DNA from: Sipunculus nudus | Lineage: Eukaryota > Annelida > Sipuncula > Golfingiida > Sipunculidae | DNA length: 64,000 bases | Assembly (NCBI GenBank): GCA_026874595.1 | Contig: CM049307.1 | Coordinates: 26,204,362 to 26,268,361 of the forward strand | Direction of reading: 5' to 3' | In this document: positions 36,241 through 46,500 of the stretch, piece by piece | Position numbering within the stretch: position 1 is the first letter of the stretch | Layout: each line of letters starts with the position of its first letter | Program-made: the position numbers and the translations under genes | The notes under the pieces: model-generated | What the model saw: only the letters and a program-made list of their open reading frames with translations | Databases searched by the model: none | Told to the model about the DNA's origin: nothing

Positions 36241-37228
36241 CTGAAGAAAAACAACACTGTGAATTCACTACAGTCTGTTTCACGGGATGCGACCCGATCA
36301 TCAGGTGAATGTTGTTAGAATCCAGGTGCCATAGAGCACTTTACAACGGAGGGTAACTCAACCTTCTATATATATATATTATTTATATTGTATGTATATA
36401 TGATGACAATTAGATAATATGATAATCTGGTCAGATCATACTTAGTTACAACATACAGATGGATAACACCCACATTGTACGACAAAGAAGTAATGTTAAT
36501 ACAGACAAAAGTAAGAGTCATTTAAAAAATTCTGCGATTATATGACCGACACGTACACCATTATTTCTGTGATTCTGAATTCTAGATCTAATAACCCATA
36601 CATATAACACTTCTTGGTATGGCAAAATATGTAATTGATATAATTACCAAAACACAATACTAGTTTTAATCCAGGATGTCTCCGGCAAAGGTGTCTGTGA
36701 TTTATCTGTCATAATTGCCCTGTCCACAGATAGGGATTTAATGTAATATAAAGAAGAGATGGATAAACATGTTTCATGATGGTTTAATTAAAGCCTAGTC
36801 CCAGAAACGAGACACAAACATGCCCCTTATTACATCTAATAACTATACCATTGATGCAATGACAGTTAATTTTTGTAATGAATACCACTGATATTGGAAT
36901 AAAATATCATATAACAAACTGAAATGGCATCCAGGGAATTTTCTATTTCGTTTTCTGGTTCGTGAAATAAATGATTATCCTAACTTCAACAGCTTCCATA
37001 CTCCACGAAAAAAATGCAACAGGCACCCGTGTACACTCACATTATTATAACAGCCGATAATATATATGATGAAGATAAACATGAGCATCTGTTTGTGTGT
37101 TTGTGTGTGTATACATTGTAAGAGAACAGTAGTGTAATGATACCAAATATTTAGAGTGTTTTTTCCCATGTCGATTCCATGATTGATGCAGATAGAAATA
37201 TGCCATTCTTAAGTGTAAATATATTTTT
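35151..37228. other. Intergenic, (TA)n at 36184-36235
   Basis: No gene is seen. Right of the TA tract is GTCTGTTTCACGGGATGCGA...ATCAGGTG (about 36270-36310), which resembles a piece of a dispersed invertebrate repeat, but I cannot delimit it. Confidence 0.35.
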
Positions 37229-37535
37229 CCTCCGCCAGGAGGGTATGCGTTGTTTTCCCGTTCGTGTGTGTGTGTGTGTATTTGTTCACAACATAACTTA
37301 GGCAATCATGAACGGAATCCTTTAAGTTTTCAGGGCACCTCGAGATGGAATTGGTCAATGAAGAATCGATTAGGTTTTCCTGTGGGTCTGGCTAACGATC
37401 CGGATCCAGGAAGGACTTCCAGAAATATTCACACATGTGCGGTCACATATGATCGATTGCATATTTGGACTGAATAAGTGAATGCAAACCCTTTTATGGG
37501 AACACATGCACCAACCAACCTGGGAATATGAGGAA
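37229..37535 (+). repeat. Dispersed repeat family B, copy 2
   Basis: This is the best-preserved copy in the window. It starts CCTCCGCCAGGAGGGTATGC, has an expanded (GT)n segment near 37265-37280, and ends AACCAACCTGGGAATATGAG. The homologous G-run is only 3 long (37497-37499). Confidence 0.75.
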
Positions 37536-38197
37536 ACAGGGGAATGAAAACACGGGTACCCCAAATTTAGGACCGCCCACATATTTCTATTTAGTCATGT
37601 AAGAGGTAAATCAGGGGTAAAAATATAACTGGTCTGATATCAGAGAACTTACCTCATCCGCAGATGAACCAACCTGATCATTTGTGTCCTAAAATGAACA
37701 TTGGAAAAATAACATTTGGCCTTGTCAAATGAATTATTTAGCAAATGGGAAACCCAAAAGAAATGAAGGCCGAGCTTGAAATAATCGAAGAAAACCAATG
37801 CTCTGAGGTTTGACCATGATATAAAGAAGGTGTTCAGGAAAACAGAATTTACTTTCGCTGCAGCTGTAGGACCGCCCGAAAGTCTCCTCGGACCTCTTGA
37901 CAAATGAGACAGACGAGACATCTGATGTGGCATCCAATGTTTTATGAAAATTAATATAAGAAAACACTGTGCACCTGGGCCAAAAGTGACAACACATTCA
38001 TTACTTCTGCAATCGAAACTCAGATGATGGTTTCGCTTCACTCCATTGCAAGTCATTAGGTTTTCCCCTGTTTTGAGTTATGTTTTGTTTTTAATTCTTG
38101 ATTTGCCTCTGGATTTCAATTGATTTCCTATATTAAGGACAGTGAGTGAATTGCAATGTTATGTACAAAACACTGGAAAAAAATCCCGTTATAATCT
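37536..38197. other. Unique block, unresolved minus-strand frame
   Basis: A 135-codon minus-strand frame (37649-38056) is the longest unexplained frame outside repeats. It has no recognisable domain, no clear splice context, and a hydrophobic-aromatic composition typical of AT-rich chance frames. Confidence 0.3.
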
Positions 38198-38415
38198 CAA
38201 TGTCAGTGTAATAGACAATGCAGTGTAAATATACCCCAGATGAATTTCAGTGTAATGGACAATGCAGTGTAATGGGCCCCGGGAGAATCTCAGTGTAATG
38301 GACAATGCAGTGTAATGGACCCATGGTGAATATCAGTGTAATGGACACTGTAGTGTAATGGGCCCCGGGAGAATCTCAGTGTAATGGACACTGCAATGAA
38401 ATGTACACATCGGGG
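38198..38415. repeat. Five-copy ~43-bp tandem repeat
   Basis: Copies start near 38198, 38242, 38288, 38330 and 38373. Each reads AATNTCAGTGTAATGGACA, then ATGCAGTGTAATGG and GCCCCGGGAG. Internally each unit is a doublet of CAGTGTAATGG. Confidence 0.9.
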
Positions 38416-38941
38416 CTTTCAGAGATCTAGACGTTATCATTTGAGAAAAAAACCGTTTTTTTATTTTTTCTTTCGTGTATCAAATGACAAGGCTTGTCGC
38501 AGCTTACAAGGAACAATGTCCCATAAATTTTCTGCATCTGAGCTGTTAAAAGTTCTCGCCCCTGCAGCTTTATTTATGTGTGGGGTTTGAAATTGACGGG
38601 TTTGTGCAGAGGGACGCAGACTTCTTTAAAGTAAAAGGTGAGACCAGTTATCTGGCTGGAACCGGATGGCGGATGACTCTATACACCAAGATCAAGACCT
38701 CGTATATATTTCGCTTATTTACAGGTCGCCAAAATAGGGTAGGGAGCCCAAGTGATACATGTTCATATTACCTCACCCTCAGTCTTGGAGCAGAGTTTTG
38801 GGAAGCTTAAGGCAACCAGAGATGATTTAATGTAGACCCACCAGCAACCCTTTAGTTATAATCAAGTCCGGATGTACCTATGGTACTTTTGTGGCGCAGG
38901 TCTTATCATCAAGATGGCGTCTAGTCTAGCTCACCTGTCTG

Positions 38942-38987
<46 letters not shown>

Positions 38988-39109
38988 GTACATGGGTTTG
39001 CATACAATTATGGCCACATACAGAGTCATATTCTTTTCAATCGTTGCTCCGGGATTCCTATCCTAGTGTGAGTGCCTGGAAACAGAAACTTTAGGATCAC
39101 CTCCAAAAT
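38416..39109. other. Intergenic, (TA)n at 38944-38981
   Basis: Two short overlapping frames (38384-38590 and 38580-38810) have no domain or splice evidence. Nothing else is seen. Confidence 0.35.
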
Positions 39110-39386
39110 GCTTTATTTATTATGTTTAAACTAATAAGAAAAACCCGGTCTTGTTACCATTGAGTTTAAGCTTTACCATAACGGTTTAATTCCGCTTAAA
39201 GGTGATCATTCTACCATATGGCGTTAGGAGGCAATTAAGAAGTCATGTCGATAAGACATGAGAGAAAATATCTGATGTTCTATCTAGATTTCTCCATTAC
39301 GCCATTGAGGCACTGGCAGGTTTTGAACCGGGGACCTTCAGCCCAACATCTTATATAACCACTAAATTACATGTACGTACAGCCCA
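39110..39386 (-). mobile_element. tRNA-derived SINE-like element
   Basis: Read on the minus strand it starts TGGGCTGTACGTACATG. It has an A-box-like TAATTTAGTGG (39359-39369) and a B-box-like GGTTCAAAACC (39319-39329) at tRNA-like spacing, within a tRNA-like 70-base head. The body then runs to an AATAAATAAAGC-type tail near 39110. It is too degenerate in the stems to be a working tRNA. Confidence 0.5.
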
Positions 39387-39689
39387 TATTTTTGTACTTA
39401 GGCACACTAATAATCCACAACGGCGAAAATTCGGATATTTCTTATCACATTTTTGTCATTAGCTAGTTAGAAGTTCCTTATAATAAAATTGTTTTAACAT
39501 ACTTCCCCTGTTAGGTACAAAACATTTAAAATGTATACATATTTCTGTATTTATTGCCTCGTTTAACATTATTCTGTGTCATATTCAAATATCTTTACTT
39601 ACAAGTGACCCATGGATGATGACGCTCAGCTGACTAGGAAGAGATTCACAAAATGAATTTGAATGCCAAGTTTCTTAAGGTGGTATCCC

Positions 39690-40288
39690 CAATCTGTAGC
39701 AATGAGAGTTCTTCAAAATCAACAGGAAGAAAAAGTTTTATGATAATATGTTCAGCCATTCCCATGAAATCTAGCCTTTTTGTATACAGTCAGCTGACCT
39801 AAATATCATAATGCACATTTTTGACATCCTTGGATGTCAAGACTGAAGATTCTAGGTCCAACAGTAAAGTGTTGTACCATGTCTGACTGTCTAGGTGTTT
39901 AAAATGTTTCTGGTCAGTTAAAAAGGTCACCATGTCCTAATTTCAGGTTTCCATGAAGATTGCCCAAGATGTTTTTTGGCCGGTAGCACGCAAAATATAG
40001 GTCACCATGCATGACCTCATTTCAGGTTTCCATGAATATTGCCAAAGACTTCCCTGCGTATTACACTGGAACATTTTAGGGCCAGCAGATACAATTTGTG
40101 CCCATCTTATTTTCAGGGTGCTAAAAATCATGTTTTTGGCCCAAAGTTTACAGAATATACGTCAACATGACCTAATTCCAGGTTTCCATGCAGATTTACC
40201 AAAGACCTTCCTGAACGTCATGTTAGAAGATTCTAGGCCTGGCTACCCAAATTCATGTTTCAGCCTGTAGTTCTTAAAAATATAGGTC
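39690..40288 (-). repeat. Dispersed repeat family A-related modules
   Basis: Three diverged copies of 'ggtcaccatgacctaatttcaggtttccatg.agatt.ccaaagaccttcctg' begin near 39926, 40008 and 40165. They alternate with 'ttagaagattctaggcc...ttgtgccc'. The right edge is cut at the target site of the LTR element (40289-40293), and the sequence resumes at 42608. Confidence 0.65.
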
Positions 40289-40293
40289 ACCAT

Positions 40294-40525
40294 CGTAGTA
40301 TATCAGTAGAGTGAACAATTTATATAACTCAGCCGTTGGCGCTATCTCGTTGACTTGTTTTATACTAATATGTCTGCATATCATCATTTTGTGGCGCCAT
40401 CTGTAGTGCGCCTTTACCATTGCGCATGCGCATGCGCATGAGAAAAACAAGTTTTGCGTTCCCTATTTTTTTAGTTTTGTTTTCACTGTATGTCGAGCGA
40501 GTGTTCCGAGCCCACAAATATAACA
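40294..40525 (+). repeat. 5' LTR
   Basis: It contains TATATAA (40321-40327), a CTCF-like GGCGCCATCTG (40393-40403) and three overlapping GCGCATGCGC-type units (40421-40440). The 39 bases 40487-40525 have a partner at 42569-42607. Confidence 0.75.
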
Positions 40526-40599
40526 ATTAGCGACGCGGAGGGGATATAGTGGTCGATGTTTAGACTAATCCTCACGTGTGTATAACGGACAGGTTCCGG

Positions 40600-42565
40600 T
40601 AAGACGCAATTTCATTTATTGGCAAAATAGGAACTTTTGTGAGGCCGTTCGAATGTTATCTGGAGAGACATGAGCAGTTTTTCATTGCAAATAATGTGGA
40701 CAGCGCTGAAAAGAAACGAGCAGTGTTATTTAGTTCTTCGGGACCTAAGGCTTATGGTACATTATGAATTGTTTGGCACCTGAAAACCCTAGTGACAAGT
40801 CATATGAGGGATTGGCGCTGGAGGCTCACATCTCCCCCAAAACCGTTGGTAATAGCCGAACGTTTATGTTTTACAAATGTGACCAGGGCCTCAGTGAAAC
40901 AGTTTCACAATTAATTGTAACCCAAAACAGTAAAGTTTAAAATGTGAGGATGATGAATTCCTTGATGGTACCCTTTTAGATAGACTAGTTTGCTAGTGGA
41001 CTTGCTAATGAAGCTGTAAAAAGAGAACAAATGACCAAGCAAAAGTTTTCTTTCAAAGAGGCTTGGGATATAGCTACAGCAGCTGAGGCACCAGAGAGAG
41101 AGAGATAGGAAGGAACTGAAAGGAGCTGAACAAGCTGTTCACAGATTAGAGGGCGCCAGTGCCAATCACACAGTTTTCACAGTAATTCAAGAAAAAAGAA
41201 TTCAGAGGTCAAGGCTTGGATGGACGGTTAAAGAACAGGAAATACCAGTGGTTATCAACATCCATGCTGGAGATGTGGTGGTGAGCATCCTTCAAATTCT
41301 TGTGGAATTATACAGGCGGTATGTTATCGTTGTAACCAAACTGGTCACACAAAGAAAATGTATTAACAGGGCAGACGACTAAGTAGCCATACGTACAGGG
41401 TTACTCAGGAACCATTGACTGATCAGAGTACCAGTGATAAAGGAGAACCTGCTTTTTCTCTCAATACCATGTACAGTGTGTCAGGGACTCATCACTCTAG
41501 TTTTAATGAAACTTTCATAACTGACGGGGTCTCCTGACATATGGAAGTTGATACTGATGGTAGTAGGACTGTACCCCCAGAACTGTTTTATAATGAACAT
41601 TGGAAGCACTTGCAGTTAAAACCAAGTAATATACGTCTGAAGAACTACGTACAGTGGTATTCGGCTAGAGTTACTAGGAGAGGTAACGGTGAATGTTCAG
41701 TATGGTTACCAAGAGGTAGTGATACCATTACGTATAGTAAAGGGGGACAGAGTATCCTTACTGGTAGAAACTGGTTATTTTTCTTTTGAGCTGGATTGGA
41801 ATTTAAGAAATTGTATACTCTCATTTCAGTGCCAGGACTACCACAGACTGTCAAAACAGAATATGCAGATGTGTTGAGTAATCAGCTCGGGTGTATACAA
41901 GGATACCAAGCATCGCTAGAGCAGTCGATAGAGAGCTGGATAGACTTGAATCAGCAGGGAAAATATACCAAGTGACACACAGTTAATGGGTATCGCCCAC
42001 AGTTACCATTCCAAAGGCCAATGGACAAATTCGCCTGTGCGGAGATTATAAGGTATCGGTGAACAGATATCTTGATGTTGATCAGTATCCACTACCATCA
42101 GCCGAAGAACTCTCTGCCCAACTAGCAGGTGATAAGAACTTCACAAAACTTGATTTGGCCAAGGCATACACTCAACTTGAGTTGGACCCACAATGAAGGT
42201 CGTATGCCTACACAAGAGAAAATTGAAGCCATAGTACCACAAAATGTGACTTAATTACATTCCTGGTTGGGTGATTAACATTTATGGGAGCTTTGTTGGC
42301 GATCTGTCAAATAAACAACAACCACTGAACCGCTTGTTGCAAAAGGATGTTAGATGGAATTGGGATTCTAGTTGTGGTAATGCTTTTCAGTTGGGCAAGA
42401 AAGCCTTGCAGAGTTCTGAACTACTGGTATGCTACAATGTAAAATTACCCATTTAATTAGCTTGTGATGCGTCGGCATATGGAGTTGGAGCTGTAATTTC
42501 CCATATACAGCCTAATGGTGTGGAAAGGTCTGTGGTTTTCGCGTTAAGAACTTTATCCCAAAAGA
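40600..42565 (+). pseudogene. gag-pol remnant of the LTR retrotransposon
   Basis: In order there is a gag-like start (about 40625-40770, FVRPFECYLERHEQFF-like). Two CCHC zinc knuckles follow near 41264-41364; the first is intact, the second has Tyr for its last Cys. A damaged protease-like MEVDT segment at 41541 comes next. The reverse-transcriptase N-terminal part is about 42010-42195, with PKANGQIRL and FTKLDLAKAYTQLEL. The RNase H-like segment is about 42310-42540, with the LACDASAYGVGAVISH-type motif. Many stops and frameshifts occur throughout. The polymerase YxDD motif is absent because the sequence jumps from after FTKLDL to the region before RNase H. It cannot encode a working enzyme. 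Confidence 0.82.
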
Positions 42566-42612
42566 AAATGTATGTTGAGCGAGTGTTTCGAGCCCACAAA
42601 TATAACAACCAT

Positions 42613-43575
42613 GACCGTATCTCAGGTTTCAAAGGAGATTCGACTATAGGACCTCCCTGGGTGTACAGATATAAGTTTCAAGGTCTAATAATGACAATAA
42701 GTGTCTTAATAACGGATTGCCTGCTTCATCTGAAGGTCTCAAAATTAGAGGGAAAAATGCGTAAAATTAGAAAAAAAAATACAGGTGGCACCACCATTCT
42801 CCAGGATATATTCCAACACTCAATGATCAATATGCATGGAAGGAACCGTGGGAATCAATGCATTAGTTATCCAGATACTAGAGCTTTTGTATTATTTTTT
42901 TTATTATTCTGCAGGGGGTGGGGGTACTTTCGAGCCCTATAGCTCGGGGAATATAGGTCAGAGTGACCTAATATCAGGTTTCCGATGAGATTTTTCATGA
43001 ATCACCATGGGCGTAATGTTAGTAGATTCGAGACCTAGTGGATACAAATTGTGCCCGGATGATTGACTTGATGCTCAAAATAATGTTTTCAGCATATACA
43101 GTTAGAAGTTGCTAGGCCTATGGGTTGCGATTTGTGCCATGTTAACATACGAACTGCTTCATCTGAAGGTCTGAAAAATAGAGAAAAAAAATGCGTAAAA
43201 ATTAGGAAAAATACAGGTGGCGCCACCAGTATTCACGAAATGATAAAACACTCCATGATAAATCTGCACGGAAAACATCTTTCAATCAATACATAAGTTT
43301 TTCCGATATTGGAGCTCTTGTATCCAATGTTTTATTATTCTGGGGGAGGGGGGTACTTTCGAGCCACATAGCTTTGGGAATATAGGTCGCAGTGACCTTA
43401 TTTCCGGTTTCCAAGGAGATTTTTTATGGACCTCTATCGATTTTCAGTATGAAGTTTCAAGGTCCAGTGGTTACGATTTGTGCCCTGTTAACAGACAGAC
43501 GGCCCGACAGACGGATTGACGGGCGACGGACAAAGAGTGATGGTTATAGCTCAGATGACTTTCTGTCAGCTAAGC
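42613..43575 (-). repeat. Two tandem copies of dispersed repeat family A
   Basis: The unit spans about 42608-43085 and again about 43140-43575, both in reverse orientation. Each has CTTCATCTGAAGGTCT, AAAAATGCGTAAAATTAG, AGGTGGCRCCACCA, a G-rich strip with TACTTTCGAGCC, GAATATAGGTC, and 'ggtttcc.a.gagatttttcatg'. Only the right copy keeps the terminal part: GCCCTGTTAACAGACAGACG and the head palindrome at about 43550-43575. Confidence 0.75.
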
Positions 43576-46500
43576 GAAAAAACTGGCAATTCTTACTGTA
43601 CTATATAAAACTAGTGCCTGCGGTTTCCGATATACACTGAGTATACATAATTTGTCTGACAAAAAAATGGCAATTAAATGAATAATCAGAAATAAGAAAG
43701 GGCGCCGGACAAAGACATGGAAAAAGTTATTCCTTGTGAACTGTAATAATCAAACATCTCTGTTTTTTTCTGTAACATTGGAGCTCCACTGAGCTCAAGT
43801 ACAAATAAACGGCAACAAAGCAGAGAATGAAACCCAGGAAGGAAGCCCAAAAAGTGTCACCTCCAAGGCTTTTAATCTGTCACTAATGACATTCAACACG
43901 GGAGCGCAAGTCATTGAGGAAGTCATAAATGACAAAGAGATAGTATCAGGTGTATCACCGCCCTAACGACTTGAGTCTTCACTTGGAAGTTCGTGATGTG
44001 TAGAAATCCGAGGAAGGACAAACGACCCTTCTGTCCGGCCAGCGTGCGCAGCCAAATAACAGTCACAAAGTAGAGTCTAAATGAGCGACCATGAACGAAC
44101 GAAGCTGCAAAACATGTCTAAGTATTTTATTTTAATTAGCAGCTTGCCGACTTAGCTATACAGTTAATAACACAAAGCGACATGATTCCTTAAGTAGAAC
44201 TCCATTTGTAACTAGGGAAACCAAAGACGACTCGTGAAGAAATAATGATTAAAGTTTCTGTAACTCGGGCAGTCGCGTGCTGTTTCTGAATTGTTATTTG
44301 TCTCACCGGTAGGTATACACACGATCCCTTCTTATTATCCAAGATCGGTCACTAGAAACTTAACTGAACACAAAGTCTTGGAGTTATGTATAGTGCTTAT
44401 CTTTATCAACGAAGTTCAAGATTTTTCCTGGTCTAATCACACTGACAAAGCCCTCGTCAAGACGACGTCATACGCATCATTTCCTGTTGGTTTGTACTCA
44501 TGAACCAATATTATTAATACACAAAATGTTCTGCAATGAGCAAATTCACTTGCTTCCACGAAAACGTCTCCGGAGGTTGCTGGTTTTTGTCGTAGGCCTA
44601 GCTACAGTACAAAGCAGAGTGGTGACAGACAGACAAGGGGTCTATAACAGTTGTGATATTACTATTACCATTACATTCATTACAAGTTCTAATATAACTA
44701 TTACTATTAATACATTTTACCATCTATTACTATTACTATCACTGCGGTATCTATAACATTTACTAAAACTATTACTGATGGGAAAATTCTAGAGCCAACA
44801 ACGCTATAAACTAGCCCTATTATGACAGGTTAAAAGTATTATTACCTAACCTATATCACCGAGATGTAAAACAATTTTCTCATATTGTGTCTGTCATTAG
44901 CAGATGGCCTGAAGATACTGAAGATCTTTACTTTTTCAGCATCTTTAGTTCTGTTTATATATATTTTAAAAACCTTAATCATCAATATTTTCATTATATT
45001 TATTTATTTGATATTTTATTGTGCAATATAAAGTACAACACAATGCAATTTCCTTGCAAGGGATTCGTAAAGTACATCTTATCTTTTCATTCAGGCTTAG
45101 CATGCATTATAATGGAGCATGTATTATACCATACCAATACTACATAAAATTGCTTATTCATAAGTGTTACTTAACATCATATTACAAAAATTATGATGGA
45201 AATTCAGGTTTTATGGCTAACTTGTCATCTTCACAGTATTTCTACTGGATTTCCAACAAAGTGAAAATACTGAGAGGAAGGCAACAAGTTGAAACTTTTC
45301 TTTTGGGGACAAATACAAACCAAAAATTGATAACTGTACAGTTTTTTTGGGGGGAAAATCAACTCTTTTAGTGGAGTGAGTGGCAGTTTAATTATAAGAT
45401 AATGTATGAACGCTTGTTAAATATTGTTGAACAATCAGAAACGTGCATCAGACAAGGTTTATTTTGTGCGCGGTTGTGAATCATCTGCTGCATCAAACAC
45501 GTCTATCTGTTGCCAACTTGAGTACAGCTGTCATCCATTTGCATACAAAGGGTGCTGGCACACATTTTAGCATGTAGGTAAGAAATTAAGACCCCATACA
45601 ACGTTAAAAAAGGCGTATTGTTTCAGTTCACGAATGAACTTCGTAGGGAGATTATGGGATGTGTCACAAAAGAGGCACGGTTTCGTCCATATTGTTTTTT
45701 TACTGGCTTCTTGATAAAACCCAACCAACACATAGGGATTAAAGCGACTGTGCTGAGAGTCATGGCAGCTGGACTTGACGCCTGCTTGCAGCATTATTTC
45801 CAGTTATATAAAATAGTAAATTCTCAGTCCAAATGTCTAATGCGCCGCCACTTTGAACTTTTATCGCGATTATTCTCTTGGTGTTGAGCAAATACACCGA
45901 GTCTATATAGAACTGTCCTGAATATAAAAAAAATCAATTAAAAATATATTGATTAAGACTAGCCAAATCTTGCAGGAATAATTTGAAATTGGCATTTATT
46001 TCAGTATTCCAGGTTATGTGAGTTAAGTGTGACATAATTCATTTATTTGGAAGTTGTTTATTCTTTTATATTATCCCTCGTTTAATTTAGGTGGTAGATC
46101 GAATTGGTCGTTATGGCGTCACTCGTTTATTTGAGGTGGTACAGGCAACTGTTTATGACGACATTCCTTTATTAGAGGTGATCCATTTATTTGTTTAAGT
46201 CTGACTATAATTCTGAAGATGCTACGAAGATGCCCTAATCTTTCGTTCCGGTTTTAATCATATATTTATTGCCTGCATGCACTAAGTATGTCAGCGACAT
46301 GTTTTTGTATGATGCATTCAAATTTTTGACGGTCTTTACAAGGTCGGTGGTTTTCTCTGGGTTCTCTGTTTATTTCCCTATTTAGACTCTACCGAACGCC
46401 ACAACCTGAGCCATGGGGAGTGCCTATAATATAATAGCTATTGTAAAAATCCGTGTAAAATAAATATATTTATATTTATAAATTTAGTCTATCCGAGTCC

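Larger units (their letters stand above)
40294..42607 (+). mobile_element. Ty3/Gypsy-type LTR retrotransposon, internally deleted
   Basis: The element is bounded by a 5-bp target duplication ACCAT (40289-40293 and 42608-42612). The 5' LTR is 232 bases (40294-40525), with first base C where TG is expected, and ends ATATAACA. The last 39 bases of the LTR recur at 42569-42607 with two changes. Sequence just inside (ATTAGCGACGCGGAGGGG) sits where a primer-binding site belongs. Removing the element rejoins a normal family A repeat, so the target was that repeat. Integrase, part of reverse transcriptase and most of the 3' LTR are gone. Confidence 0.85.

Noticed and set aside
37649-38056. 135-codon minus-strand frame
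   Set aside because: No domain, no splice context and AT-rich chance-frame composition; kept only as a note on the unique block.
42520-42942. 140-codon plus-strand frame
   Set aside because: It spans the RNase H-like remnant, the LTR tail and a family A repeat, so it is a chance fusion.
45538-45550. ATTTGCATACAAAG resembling a POU-SOX composite site
   Set aside because: One base short of the consensus spacing and a single occurrence in AT-rich DNA; too likely by chance.
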